From NCBI RefSeq assembly GCF_003173755.1, contig NZ_CP029553.1, forward strand, positions 2,554,501-2,618,500: a stretch of 64,000 nt of DNA. The letters run 5' to 3'. The stretch comes from Methylobacterium terrae. GTDB taxonomy: Bacteria > Pseudomonadota > Alphaproteobacteria > Rhizobiales > Beijerinckiaceae. How positions within the stretch are numbered: position 1 is the stretch's first letter; each line of letters starts with the position of its first letter. Below, in pieces: positions 31,081 through 41,100 of this stretch. The translations under genes were made by a program, and so were the position numbers. Under the pieces are notes generated by a model, which made no database searches, was not told where the DNA came from, and saw only the letters and a program-made list of their open reading frames with translations.

Positions 31081-31956
31081 ATGTCGACCGACGCCGTTTC
31101 CCGCATCCGCCGCTTCAACCGGGCCGTGACCGCCGAGGTCGGGGCCCTCGACACGTCCTTCCTCGGTCGCGGCCGGCCGCTCGGCGCCGCCCGGGTGCTC
31201 AACGCCATCGGGCACGGGCGGGGCGAGGTCGGGTCCCTGCGGGACTACCTCGGCCTCGATTCCGGCCTGATGAGCCGGCTGCTCCGCGCCCTGGAGGAGG
31301 AGGGGCTGGTCGTCACGCTGCCCCATCCGTCCGACGCCCGCCGGCGCGTCGCCGCCCTGACCGAGGCCGGCCGCAGGGAGTTCTCGGCCTACGAGGCCCT
31401 GTCGAACGCGCAGGCCGCGTCGCTGCTGGAGCGCTTTCCCCGCGGCGAGGAGCTGCTGCGCGCGATGGACCTCGTCGCCACGGCGCTCAACCGCGAGCGG
31501 ATCGCGGTCGAGGAGACCGATCCGCGCAGCGAGGCGGCGCTGCACTGCCTGACGGCCTACTACGCCGAACTCGGGCGCCGGCTCTCGACCGGCTTCGACG
31601 TCGCGCTCTCCCGCGATCCGGAGGCCGCCGACATGATGCGGCCGCGCGGCGCCTTCCTGGTCGCGTCGTCGGACGGGCTGCCGATCGGCTGCGTCGGCCT
31701 GAAGGGCAAGGGCGGCGAGGTGGCCGAGATCAAGCGCCTCTGGGTCTGCCCCTCCGCCCGCGGCCTCGGCCTCGCCCGACGGCTGATGGAGGCGGCGGAG
31801 AATGCCGCGCGCGACCTCGCGATCACGACCCTGAGGCTCGATTCGAACAGCGCGCTGACCGAGGCGCTGCAGCTCTACCGTCGCACCGGATGGGTCGAGA
31901 TCGACCGTTTCAACGACGATCCGTACCCGGATTTCTTCTTCGAGAAGCGGTTGTGA
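31081..31956 (+). CDS. MarR-type regulator fused to a GNAT acetyltransferase
   Basis: A 291-residue two-domain protein. Residues about 1-140 are a MarR winged helix (SLRDYLGLDSGLMSRLLRAL EEEGLV and the wing HPSDARRRVAALTEAG). Residues about 150-291 are a GNAT fold with the acetyl-CoA loop CPSARGLGLARRLM and a C-terminal LYRRTGWVEIDRFN. Such fusions are known in actinobacteria and proteobacteria; substrates are unknown. No Shine-Dalgarno is seen because a palindrome occupies that position; translation may be leaderless (inference). Confidence 0.88.
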   Translation: MSTDAVSRIRRFNRAVTAEVGALDTSFLGRGRPLGAARVLNAIGHGRGEVGSLRDYLGLDSGLMSRLLRALEEEGLVVTLPHPSDARRRVAALTEAGRREFSAYEALSNAQAASLLERFPRGEELLRAMDLVATALNRERIAVEETDPRSEAALHCLTAYYAELGRRLSTGFDVALSRDPEAADMMRPRGAFLVASSDGLPIGCVGLKGKGGEVAEIKRLWVCPSARGLGLARRLMEAAENAARDLAITTLRLDSNSALTEALQLYRRTGWVEIDRFNDDPYPDFFFEKRL

Positions 31957-31965
31957 CGGCGATTC

Positions 31966-32664
31966 TCACCCCCGCGCCCCGCGCAGGATCAACCGGCTGC
32001 CCCTCACCTCGTAGGACGCCAGCCGTTCCAGGAAGCTCATCCCGAGCAGGTTGATGCTGAGCGCCCCGGGCCGGGTCACCAGGGCGGCGACGCGGGTCTC
32101 GCTGATCGGCCCGACCGCGACCGTGTCGAGCACCACCGGCGCCGCCGCGGTGCGTCCGTTGGCGGTCTGGACCTGGACCCGGTAGGCGGACGGTCCCGGG
32201 CGGATGCCCAGCGCCGCGGCGCTCTCGGCGGTGAGCACCACCGCGCTCGCCCCGGTATCGAAGGCGAAGGCCTCGGGCCGGCCGTTGACCTTGGCCTGCA
32301 CGGTGAAGCCGCCGTCGACGCGGCGGGCGATCACCACCTCGTCGCCGCGACCTGGCACGGGCTCTCCCGGGCTCATCTCCCCGAGCGCCCGGAAGGCCAT
32401 GTCCCGGGCCTGGTCGCGGTAGCCGTACAGGACGGCGCCCCCGGCGCCGACCGCGCCCCAGACCACGAGCGCGAACAGCCCCTCGCCGAAGCCGAACCGG
32501 AAGCGGTTGCCGACGGCGTTCAGCACCAGCAGCGACGCGGCCCCGGCGCCGGCGAGGGCGGCCGCCTCGTCGGGGCGAAGCCCCGCGATCTCGCGCCCGC
32601 CGAGATTCGCCAGCGCGTACGCGCAGGCAAGGAGCAGGAACCCGATGCCGACGGCGCCCGGCAC
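31966..32664 (-). CDS. TIGR02281-family retropepsin-like aspartic protease
   Basis: A 232-residue membrane-anchored protein: two to three N-terminal helices (GAVGIGFLLLACAYALANLG and further), then a single-domain aspartic protease with FAFDTGASAVVLT near residue 133 and the C-terminal INLLGMSFLERL. Such clan-AA proteins act as homodimers, facing the periplasm. GTG start at 32664, three bases after the DUF1289 stop, indicating cotranscription with cobS and DUF1289. Confidence 0.88.
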   Translation of the reverse strand: MPGAVGIGFLLLACAYALANLGGREIAGLRPDEAAALAGAGAASLLVLNAVGNRFRFGFGEGLFALVVWGAVGAGGAVLYGYRDQARDMAFRALGEMSPGEPVPGRGDEVVIARRVDGGFTVQAKVNGRPEAFAFDTGASAVVLTAESAAALGIRPGPSAYRVQVQTANGRTAAAPVVLDTVAVGPISETRVAALVTRPGALSINLLGMSFLERLASYEVRGSRLILRGARG

Positions 32665-32667
32665 CGG

Positions 32668-32880
32668 TCAGGCCACCGCGGCGGCCGGTTCCGCCTCCGG
32701 CCGAGGCGCGGCATCGGCGGCGGCGAGGCGCGCCGGCAGGGTCGCCATGATCCGCAGGCGCTCGGCCTCCGGGAGGCCGCCCCAGGCGGCGATCTCGGTG
32801 CCGGTGCGGCCGCAGCCCTCGCACAGGCCGGTGACCGGATCGAGGACGCAGAGGCGGATGCAGGGGGTGGAAGCGGGCAT
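32668..32880 (-). CDS. DUF1289 small cysteine-rich protein
   Basis: A 70-residue protein with the DUF1289 motif STPCIRLCVLDPVTGLCEGC GRT near the N-terminus; four cysteines probably bind a metal. The rest is Ala/Pro/Glu-rich. The start ATG at 32880 overlaps the cobS stop (TGATG). Function is unknown; it is regularly linked to cobS in Hyphomicrobiales. Confidence 0.87.
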   Translation of the reverse strand: MPASTPCIRLCVLDPVTGLCEGCGRTGTEIAAWGGLPEAERLRIMATLPARLAAADAAPRPEAEPAAAVA

Positions 32881-33767
32881 CAGGCGGGAATCGCGATCAG
32901 GAGGGCGAGGAGGGCGGCGATCTCGGCCACCTGCTGGCTCGCGCCGATCACGTCGCCGGTCTGGCCGCCGACGAGGCGCGCAGCCATCCGGCTCACGGTC
33001 CAGGCGGCGAGAAGCGCCAGGAGGCCGGCGAGGCACAGGCCGAGCCACGGCAGGCCGAGGAGGCCGGCGAGCACCAGCACGGCGAGGCAGAGCGCCCAGG
33101 CGGTGGCGTGGGTCTTGGTCGTCGGGCGGCCGACCGCGTGGGCGGCGCCGTCCGGCCGCGCGGGGGACAAGCGGCAGAGCGGCCACAGCGCGGCGGTGCG
33201 CGAGAGCGCCGCGACCGCCAGGAACGCCACGGCGACGCGCCAGCCGATCCGGTCGGCGAGCGTCGCGAGCGCCCCGATGCGCAGCGCGTAGGACAGGACC
33301 AGGGCGGCGGCGCCGTAGGCGCCGATGCGGCTGTCGCGCATGATCTCGAGGCGCCGCGCCGGCGTCGTGCCGCCGCCGAACCCGTCGGCGACGTCGGCGA
33401 GGCCATCCTCGTGCAGGGCCCCGGTGACCAGGGTGGCGAAGGCGAGCGCCAGGGTCGCGGCGAGGAACGGCCCGAGGCCGAGGGTCAGGGCCGCAGGCAG
33501 AACGACGGCGCCGGGCAGGCCGATCACCAGGCCGGCGAGCGGCAGCATCCGGGGCACGGTGCGGAAGTCGGGCGCGGCGTGGCTGTCGGCCTCGCCCGGC
33601 AGGGCAGGGACCGGGAGCCGGCTGTAGAAGCGCAGGCAGGCGGCGAGGTCGGCGAGCGGCGGCCAGGGGCCGGACCGCGTCGGGGGCGGCTCGAACGCGT
33701 CGTCGGCCTGAGATTCTTGGGCCTCATCGCCCGCGCGGCCCGGCCCGGCGCTCGTTCCCGTCGCCAT
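32880..33767 (-). CDS. cobS: Adenosylcobinamide-GDP ribazoletransferase
   Basis: A 295-residue membrane enzyme joining adenosylcobinamide-GDP and alpha-ribazole in the last step of cobalamin assembly. Seen: FYSRLPVPALPGEA, the metal-binding HEDGLADVADGFGGG and DSRIGAYGAAAL motifs, five or more helices and a C-terminal TGDVIGASQQVAE. The start is uncertain: ATG at 33767 or 33779. It is divergent from cobT, which provides alpha-ribazole phosphate. Confidence 0.94.
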   Translation of the reverse strand: MATGTSAGPGRAGDEAQESQADDAFEPPPTRSGPWPPLADLAACLRFYSRLPVPALPGEADSHAAPDFRTVPRMLPLAGLVIGLPGAVVLPAALTLGLGPFLAATLALAFATLVTGALHEDGLADVADGFGGGTTPARRLEIMRDSRIGAYGAAALVLSYALRIGALATLADRIGWRVAVAFLAVAALSRTAALWPLCRLSPARPDGAAHAVGRPTTKTHATAWALCLAVLVLAGLLGLPWLGLCLAGLLALLAAWTVSRMAARLVGGQTGDVIGASQQVAEIAALLALLIAIPA

Positions 33768-33905
33768 CACTCGACGCATCCCGACGACATCAACCCGTGA
33801 ACCCGGACCCGCGCGCGCGGATTCGCCCCTTCGCGCCATTTTGCTGTATCTGCTCGCCTCACGAAAGCCCCGCATGCGGGGTTGCCCCCGCAGGACACGT
33901 TCGCC

Positions 33906-34937
33906 ATGGCCGAGATCCCCACCGACGCAGCCCCGTTCGACGACATCCGCCGCCTGATCGCCACCATGCCGGGGCCGGACGAGTCCGCCGCCGCCGAGGT
34001 CTCGGCCCGGGACTCGGTGCTGACCAAGCCCGCCGGCAGCCTCGGGCGGCTCGAATTCCTCGCCGCCTGGATGGCGGCCTGGCAGGGCAAGGCGCCGCCG
34101 ACCCTCGACCGGCCGCTGGTCTGCGTCTTCGCCGGCAGCCACGGCGTGGCGGCGAAGGGCGTCTCGGCCTATCCCTCGGCGGTCAACCGCCAGATGCTCG
34201 ACAATTTCGCCGCCGGGGGGGCGGCGATCAACCAGATCTGCGCCGCCTACGGCCTCGGCTTCAAGGTGTTCGACCTCGCCCTTGACATGCCGACCGGCGA
34301 CATCACGACCGAGCCGGCGATGACCCAGAAGGCCTGCGTCGCCACCATGGCGTTCGGCATGGAGGCGGTGGCGGCGGGCACCGACGGGCTCGCGGTCGGC
34401 GAGATGGGCATCGGCAACACCACGGTGGCGGCGGCGATCTACGCCGCGCTCTACGGCGGCGAGCCGGGACGGTGGGTCGGCCGCGGCACCGGCGTCGACG
34501 AGGCCGGCTACGCCCGCAAGGTCGCGGCGGTGGAGGCGGCGCTCGCCCGCCACCAGGGCCACCTCGACGATCCGCTGGCGGTGATGGCGCGCCTCGGGGG
34601 GCGCGAGATCGCCGCGATGGCGGGCGCGATCCTGGCGGCGCGGCTGCAGCGGGTGCCGGTGGTGATCGACGGCTACGTCTCGACCGCGGCGGCGGCGCTC
34701 CTCCACGCCGTCGATCCGCGCGCCCTCGACCACTGCCTCGCCGGCCACGTCTCGGCGGAGGGCGACCACGCCGCGGTGCTGGAGCGCCTCGGCCTGCGCC
34801 CGCTCCTCGACCTCGGCCTGCGCCTCGGCGAGGGCAGCGGCGCGGCACTCGCGCTCGGCATCGTCAAGGCGGCGGTGGCCTGCCACCGCGAGATGGCGAC
34901 CTTCGATCAGGCGGGGGTGTCGGGGCCGGTGGCCTGA
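33906..34937 (+). CDS. cobT: Nicotinate-nucleotide--dimethylbenzimidazole phosphoribosyltransferase
   Basis: A 343-residue enzyme that makes alpha-ribazole phosphate for the lower ligand of vitamin B12. Seen: LTKPAGSLGRLE, FAGSHGVAAKGVSAYP, the EMGIGNTT loop and the C-terminal LGEGSGAALALGIV with catalytic Glu. ATG at 33906 follows AGGA; an in-frame TTG at 33882 would add eight residues. No cobalamin riboswitch was recognised in the short divergent spacer to cobS. Confidence 0.95.
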   Translation: MAEIPTDAAPFDDIRRLIATMPGPDESAAAEVSARDSVLTKPAGSLGRLEFLAAWMAAWQGKAPPTLDRPLVCVFAGSHGVAAKGVSAYPSAVNRQMLDNFAAGGAAINQICAAYGLGFKVFDLALDMPTGDITTEPAMTQKACVATMAFGMEAVAAGTDGLAVGEMGIGNTTVAAAIYAALYGGEPGRWVGRGTGVDEAGYARKVAAVEAALARHQGHLDDPLAVMARLGGREIAAMAGAILAARLQRVPVVIDGYVSTAAAALLHAVDPRALDHCLAGHVSAEGDHAAVLERLGLRPLLDLGLRLGEGSGAALALGIVKAAVACHREMATFDQAGVSGPVA

Positions 34938-34947
34938 GGCTCAGGCC
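34931..34947. terminator. Small hairpin at the cobT/acetyltransferase convergence
   Basis: GGCCTGA-GGC-TCAGGCC contains the stop codons of both convergent genes. The 7-bp stem has no T-run; weak evidence for a shared 3' structure. Confidence 0.3.
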
Positions 34948-36146
34948 GGCCGCGCCACCGCCTTGCGCAGCCGCCCGACCAGGGCCCAGAGCCGCGGATC
35001 GCGCTTGATCCGCCGCTTCAGGCGCCCGCCCGCCTCCGCGGCGAGCCCGAAGGCGCGGCCGCGCAGGCTCACCGGCAGCACGGCGTCGACGAGGGCGATG
35101 GTCTCGTCGCAGACGCTGGCCTTGTAGCGCGCCTCGCCGACGCCGAGGTCGAAGGCGGTGCGGCCGCGCAGGGCCTGGTCGCGGATCAGCGCCTGGAGCA
35201 GCAGGTCGCCGGGGCTGAAGCGGGCGAGCGCCGGGTCGGGATCGAACGAGGTCAGCATGCCGCTGAAGCGGCGCGCATCGACGGCCCCCACGAAGGTCGC
35301 CAGGATGCGGCCGTCCCCGGTGCGCAGGGCGTGCAGTTCCAGCGCGCCCGCCCGGTGCGCCTCGGCGAGGAAGGCCCGAGCCGCCGGGTCGGCGAAGGGA
35401 TCGCTGATCCCGGCCTGCGCGAACCGCACCGCCTTCTGGGCGAGGTAGGCCGACAGGATCGCCTCGCCCTCGGCCCGATCCGCCGCGACCCTGTGCTCCA
35501 CCGGGCCGAGCGCGGCGACGAGCCACTTCTCCTTCTGGCGCAGCTTGCGGCGGGCATCGCCGCTCATGAGGCGCTTGAGCACCGCGTCCGGATCCGCCTC
35601 GAGCGCCAGGCCGTACCCGTCGCTCGGCGAGGCCGGGCCGTGCGCCAGCGGGTTCTCCACGCCGTCCCAGATCCGCGGCTGGTCGACGAGGTGGATCACG
35701 TCGATCCCGGCGCGGCGACCGGCCTGCGCCAGGGCCTGCCGGTACGCCTCGGCCGGCAGGGCGGCGGCCTCCGGGCCGGCGAAGACCGGCATGTGGTAGT
35801 TCGCGTGCCGTCCGCCGATCATCCGGGCGACCCGGATGCCGGCCTCCCGCGTCACGGCGAGCGGCAGCAGCGCCAGCGGCCGTCCGTCGGGATCGCGCAG
35901 CAGGACCGGGCAGGGACGGGCCTTGCGGGGCAGGGCGGTCGCGAAGGCCGCCACCCAGTCGTAGCGCTGGTAGGGCGTCATCACGACGCTCGGCATCGCC
36001 TCCAGCGCCCGCCACGGGGCCTCGGCCGCCGCGAGGCCGGGCAAGATCTCGGGCAAGATCTCGGTCGAGATCTCGAGAGCCGAGGCGGGGGTCGGCGCCG
36101 CCCCGGCCAGAGCCGCATCCGCCGCGAGTCGCATCGTCCCGCCCAT
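34941..36146 (-). CDS. CelD/BcsL-type GNAT acetyltransferase
   Basis: A 401-residue protein with the GNAT_acetyltransf_6 (BioF2-like/FemAB-like) layout: TPYQRYDWVAAFATALP near residue 57, the SGDARRKLRQKEKWL segment, and a C-terminal FDLGVGEARYKASVCDE. Relatives act in cellulose or exopolysaccharide synthesis, transferring acyl or aminoacyl groups (family inference). It is divergent from a polysaccharide deacetylase across about 100 bases, supporting an envelope-glycan role. A small 9-base repeat (GATCTCGGGCAAGATCTCGG) appears at 36045-36066. Confidence 0.82.
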   Translation of the reverse strand: MGGTMRLAADAALAGAAPTPASALEISTEILPEILPGLAAAEAPWRALEAMPSVVMTPYQRYDWVAAFATALPRKARPCPVLLRDPDGRPLALLPLAVTREAGIRVARMIGGRHANYHMPVFAGPEAAALPAEAYRQALAQAGRRAGIDVIHLVDQPRIWDGVENPLAHGPASPSDGYGLALEADPDAVLKRLMSGDARRKLRQKEKWLVAALGPVEHRVAADRAEGEAILSAYLAQKAVRFAQAGISDPFADPAARAFLAEAHRAGALELHALRTGDGRILATFVGAVDARRFSGMLTSFDPDPALARFSPGDLLLQALIRDQALRGRTAFDLGVGEARYKASVCDETIALVDAVLPVSLRGRAFGLAAEAGGRLKRRIKRDPRLWALVGRLRKAVARPA

Positions 36147-36247
36147 CGCCCCGCCCCCGAAAGCCCTCCCGACGAGGTAGCGGGCAAGCGTGCAGAATCC
36201 GCAAACACCGTAACGAAGCTTTCGCGGACCGGGGTGAGGATGCGGTC

Positions 36248-37303
36248 ATGCTGTCCGCCCGCGCCCGCCACCGCCTGTTCCACGCCGGCTTCGCCACGAT
36301 CGCGGCGACGGGGGCCGACCGCTGGCTCGGCCCCGCCGCCCGCGGCCGCGGCGTGATCCTGACCTTCCACCACGTCCGGCCCGAGGAGCCGGAACCGGGC
36401 TCCTACGCGCCCAACCGCCTGCTCGCGATCACCCCGGCCTTCCTCGACCGCACCGTGGGCGCCCTGCGGGCTCGCGGCTTCGCGATCGTCCCGCTCGCCG
36501 AGGTCCCGCGCCGGCTGGCCGAGGCGGGACCGCCCTTCGCGGTCCTGACCTTCGACGACGGCTACCGCGACAACCTGGAGCACGCGGCTCCGGTCCTGCG
36601 TCGCCACGACGCGCCCTGGACCCTGTTCGTCACCCACGACTTCGCCACGGGAGCCGGCCGGCTGTGGTGGATCGAGCTCGAGCGGGCAATCGGGATCCTC
36701 GACCGGGTGCGGCTGCCGGAGGTCGGGCTCGACCTGCCCGTCGACGGTGCGGCGCGGAAATCCGCCGCCTTCGCGGAGGCCTACCGCCGCTTGAGGGCGG
36801 GGCCGGAGGCGGATCTGCGCGCCGCGACCCTGCGCCTGTGCGGCCAGGCCGGGATCGCGGCCGAGACGATCGCCGGCGAATTGTGCCTGACGGGGTCGGA
36901 GCTGCGCGACCTCGCCCGGGACGAGGCGGTGACGCTCGCCGCCCACACCCTGACGCATCCGATGCTCGCCAAGCACGACGAGGCGACCGCGCGGCGCGAG
37001 ATCGTCGAGGGGCGGGCGCGGCTCGCAGGCCTCCTCGGCCGGGTGCCGGAGCACCTGTCCTATCCGGTCGGCGATCCCGGCTCGGCCGGCCCGCGGGACT
37101 TCGCGCTCGCCCGGGAGGCGGGCTACCACACCGGCGTGACGACGCGGCCGGGCCACCTCTTTCCCGTGCACGCGGCCCATCTCCACGCGCTGCCGCGGGT
37201 CTCGGTCAACGGCTGCTTCCAGACCGACGCGGCGCTGCGCGCGCTCCTGTCGGGCGTGCCGTTCCTGGCCTGGAACCGGGGCCGGCGGCTCAACGTCGGC
37301 TGA
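36248..37303 (+). CDS. Polysaccharide deacetylase family protein
   Basis: A 351-residue NodB-homology enzyme. Seen: TFHHV near residue 40, the metal/catalytic motif LTFDDGYRDN near 100, and AHTLTHPMLAKH (HxxxH/HP zinc histidines) near 235, then LSYPVGDPGSAG. It removes N- or O-acetyl groups from glycans. No classical signal peptide is visible; the N-terminus may be cytoplasmic or weakly exported. It pairs with the divergent CelD-like gene. Confidence 0.88.
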   Translation: MLSARARHRLFHAGFATIAATGADRWLGPAARGRGVILTFHHVRPEEPEPGSYAPNRLLAITPAFLDRTVGALRARGFAIVPLAEVPRRLAEAGPPFAVLTFDDGYRDNLEHAAPVLRRHDAPWTLFVTHDFATGAGRLWWIELERAIGILDRVRLPEVGLDLPVDGAARKSAAFAEAYRRLRAGPEADLRAATLRLCGQAGIAAETIAGELCLTGSELRDLARDEAVTLAAHTLTHPMLAKHDEATARREIVEGRARLAGLLGRVPEHLSYPVGDPGSAGPRDFALAREAGYHTGVTTRPGHLFPVHAAHLHALPRVSVNGCFQTDAALRALLSGVPFLAWNRGRRLNVG

Positions 37304-37318
37304 GGTCGGACCGGGGCG

Positions 37319-37687
37319 TCAGCGGTGGCGCCGGCGGCGGTGGTGGCGGCTCTCGCTGCCGCCGCTGATGATCGCGAAGGTCGCGCTCTGGCGGCCGCCG
37401 CGCACGCGCCGGGTCCGGCCGCGCCGGCCGCGCGGAGCGGGTTCGGCGATCTCGGCGAGGGACGGCGGCACGGGCAGGCGCGGGATCGCGGCGGCGGCGG
37501 CCGCAGCGGCCGCAGCGGCGGCGGGCGCGATGCTCTTCGCGGCGGGGCCGAACAGCGACAGGCACTGGTTGTAGGCGAGGTCGCCCTTGATGCGCTCGCA
37601 ATCGCCGACCGAGCGCGGCGCGCCCTGCGCCAGCGCGGCACCGGCGAGAGGACCGAGGAGGAGGAGGAGCGCGAGCGCGTGGCGCAT
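37319..37687 (-). CDS. Small exported Ala-rich protein with a His/Arg-rich tail
   Basis: A 122-residue protein; no family recognised. Signal peptide MRHALALLLLLGPLAGAALA, then DCERIKGDLAYNQCLSLFGP with two cysteines, a run of 11 to 12 alanines, and a basic tail ending SRHHRRRRHR. The start at 37687 gives the signal peptide; the frame runs to 37777 upstream. The DC...YNxCL...GP pattern recurs in small Hyphomicrobiales secreted proteins. It is convergent with the deacetylase. Confidence 0.65.
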   Translation of the reverse strand: MRHALALLLLLGPLAGAALAQGAPRSVGDCERIKGDLAYNQCLSLFGPAAKSIAPAAAAAAAAAAAAIPRLPVPPSLAEIAEPAPRGRRGRTRRVRGGRQSATFAIISGGSESRHHRRRRHR

Positions 37688-37831
37688 GGGCCTGAGGCTG
37701 CCTTGCGGGTTCAGTGGGGATGCACGAGGCGGGGAGGGCGCGGGCCGGACGGCTGCGTCGCGGTCTCTGGCAGCCATTTCGGGCGAAAAGCCGGCCTTTT
37801 CACCGATCGGTACACACCGTTCGAGGCGGTC

Positions 37832-38047
37832 TCAGGCCGGGTCGCGGTCCGGCCGCTCCATCCAGCGGATCAGCGGCATCAGCGGGAAGATCCAGGCGAT
37901 GCCGAGGATGGCGTAGAGCACCGACTGCACCAGGGCGGGCGTCTCGGCGATGCGGCTATCGGCGAGCGCCATGGCGAGGGGCGCGTAGACGATCACGAAG
38001 GCGATCATCGCGATCGCCCCGAGGAAGGAACGGGTTCGGCGGCGCAT
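37832..38047 (-). CDS. DUF2842 small membrane protein
   Basis: A 71-residue protein with two hydrophobic helices (FLGAIAMIAFVIVYAPLAMA and ALVQSVLYAILGIAWIFPLM) and the tail PLIRWMERPD. The GIAWIFPLMPLIRWM ending is the DUF2842 signature. Function unknown. It lies about 100 bases beyond the 3' end of the indolepyruvate oxidoreductase gene on the same strand. Confidence 0.82.
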   Translation of the reverse strand: MRRRTRSFLGAIAMIAFVIVYAPLAMALADSRIAETPALVQSVLYAILGIAWIFPLMPLIRWMERPDRDPA

Positions 38048-38152
38048 GGGGGCAACCTGTGGCGGTGGCAGGGTTGCGATACCGCCTACGCGAGGCCCTG
38101 TCTCACCGCAATCCGGCTGGCCGACGCAGGCGGACCGGCCGGGGGCGGGCCG

Positions 38153-41100
38153 TCACCCCGCCCGCGACAGCGGCGCGCCGGCATCGTTGCCGGCCCGGGC
38201 CGCCGCGAGCAGCGCCTCGCTGCGGGCCCGCCAGGCCGCGATCGCCCGCGCCTTGACCGGGCCGAAGCCGCGGATCGCCTCCGGCGCGGCGAGGAGATCG
38301 CGAAGGACCGCCGGGTCCGCCCGGCCGACGAGGGCGAGGCCAGCGTCGATCTGTCCCTCGTACTCCGCCAGCACCCTTCGCTCCTCGCGCCGCTCGCCGA
38401 TCAGCCGCAGGGGGTCGAGGCGCCGGCCGCGCAGGCCCTTGAGCCTCGCGATCCCGCGCAGGACCGGCAGCAGCCAGGGCCCGAAGGCGATCTTGCGCGG
38501 CTCGGTCTCCCCCGGCCGCGTCCGGGCGAGGAAGGGCGGGGCGAGGTGGAAGGTCGGGCGCAACCGTCCCTCGAACTCCTGGGCGAGACGCGCGTGGAAG
38601 GCCGGGTCGGACTGGAGGCGGGCGACCTCGTACTCGTCCTTGATCGCCATCAGCTTGAACAGGGAGCGGGCGACCGCCTCGGCGAGGGCGTCGCCGGCCC
38701 GCGCCCGCACCTCCGCCACCCGGGCCCGGTAGCGCGCGGCATACGCGTCGTCCTGGTAGGCGGCGAGGTATTCGGCGCGGCGGGCGACGACGGCGTCGAG
38801 ACCCTGCGCGGGCTCCGCCTCCGGCGCGACCTGCGCGGCGACGAAGGCCGGGTCGGCGGCGATGAGCCGGCCCCAGGCGAGCGCCAGGCGGTTGCCCGGA
38901 ACCGCGACGCCGTTCAGCGCCACCGCCTGGTCGAGGGCGGCGCGGGAGACCGGCACCAGGCCGCACTGCCAGGCAAAGCCCAGGAGCAGCACGTTGGCGG
39001 CTTGCGCGTCGCCGATCAGCTGCGCGGCCATCGCCTGGGCGTCGACGCTGCGCAGCGCGCCGGCACCGACCCGGCGGGCGAGCAGGCCCTCGAGCATCCT
39101 CGTGTCGATGCGGGCATTCGGGTCGCGCAGGGTGGTGCCGGTCGGGATCTCGTGGGTGTTGGCGACGATGCAGGTGCGGGCGGGGTCGATCACCGCGGCG
39201 GCGTCGGGGCTTGCCGCCACCACGAGGTCGCAGGCGAGCACCGCGTCGGCCCGGCCGCGGTCGATCCGTACCTGGTTGAGGGCGTTGGCATCGGCGGCGA
39301 GCCGCACGAAGGACAGCACCTGCCCGCCCTTCTGGGCAAAGCCCATGAAGTCGAGGACGCTGGCGCCGCGCCCCTCGAGATGCGCCGCCACGGTGATGAG
39401 GGCGCCGACCGTCACGACCCCGGTGCCGCCGACGCCGGCGACCAGGATCTCGTAGGGCTCGGGCCCGAGCGCGGTGTCGGGCTCGGGGAGCGCGGCGGCG
39501 CGGGCCGCCACGGTCCCGGGATCGACCGCGACGCCCGGCCGGCGCCGCGGCGTCGCGCCGTCGAGCGTCACGAAGGACGGGCAGAAGCCCTTGAGGCAGG
39601 ACAGGTCGCTGTTGCAGCCGGTCTGGTCAATGGCGCGCTTGCGGCCGAACTCGGTCTCGACCGGCACGACGGAGAGGCAGTTCGACTTCGTCTGGCAGTC
39701 GCCGCAGCCCTCGCAGACGAGGGGATTGATGACCGCGCGCCGCGGTGCGGGGCCCGAGAGGCCGCGCTTGCGCCGCCGGCGCGCCTCGGTGGCGCAGGTC
39801 TGGTCGTAGACCAGCACGGTGACGCCGGGGGTCTCGCGCAAGTCCCGCTGCACGGCGTCGAGGTCGTCGCGGTGATGCACCGTGACGCCCGCGCCGAGGG
39901 GGTCGCGGGCGGCGGCCCCGGCCACCCGGTCGGGATCGTCGGACACCACCACGACGCGGGCCGCGCCCTCCGCCGCCATCAGGCGGGTGATCTGCGGCAC
40001 GCTGAGCACGCCGTCGACCGGCTGGCCGCCGGTCATCGCGACCGCGTCGTTGTAGAGGATCTTGTAGGTGATGTTGGCCCCGCTCGCGACCGCCTGCCGG
40101 ATCGCCGCGTGACCGGAATGGAAGTAGGTCCCGTCGCCGAGATTCTGGAAGACGTGGGCCTGGCGGGTGAACGGCGCCTGGCCGGTCCAGTCGACGCCCT
40201 CGGCCCCCATCGGCACGATGCCGGTGGTGTCGCGCTCCATCCAGTTCGCCATGAAGTGGCAGCCGATGCCGGCGCGGGCCTGCGAGCCCTCCGGCACCCG
40301 GGTCGAGGTGTTGTGCGGGCAACCGGAGCAGAAATACGGCGTGCGCACGGAAAGCGGGCCAGGGGCGGGAGGCGCGGACGGCGCCTCCGGCGCCCGGGCG
40401 GCGAGGCCGAGGCCGCGCAGGGTCTCGGCCAGGATCCCGACGAGGCGCGAGGGGCGCAACTCCTCGACCTCCGGGACGAGGGCCGAGCCCGCCGCATCGC
40501 GCTTGCCGAGGATGCGCGGGCGGTGCCCGGCGGGCAGGTCGTAGAGCCCGTCGCGGAGCTGCCGCTCGACGAGCGGCGCCTTTTCCTCGATCACCAGGAC
40601 GGTCCCGACCCCGGCGGCGAGCGCGGAGATCCCGGCCGTGTCGAGGGGGTGGACGAGGCCGACCTTCAGCACGGCGATTCCCGCGGCGGCGAGTGCCGCG
40701 GGCCCGAAGCCGAGAAGCCGGAACGCCTCCATGGCGTCGCCATGGGCCTTGCCGACGGTGACGACGAGGAGGCGGGGCCGTTCGGGCGCCACCACCAGCC
40801 GGTCGAGGGGGTTGGCGCGGGCGAAGGCCCGGATCGCGTCGAGCTTCCTGAGCGCCCGTGCCTCGATGGCGAGGCTCGGCAGGTCGGGCCAGCGGATGTG
40901 CAGGCCGCCGGGCGGCGGGGTGAAATCGGGCGCGGCGAAGTGCGGCAGCGGCGCGAGGTCGATCGAGGCCGCGCCCTCGACCACCTCGGAGATCGCCTTG
41001 AAGCCGACCCAGGCGCCGGAGACCCTCGACGCGGCGAAGCCCCACAGGCCGAAGGCCTCGTACTCGGCGATGGAGGCAGGGTGGATGACCGGCATGTGCC

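Noticed and set aside
33768..33905. Cobalamin riboswitch between cobS and cobT
   Set aside because: The spacer is too short and lacks the B12-box; only a small CCCCGCATGCGGGG palindrome is present.
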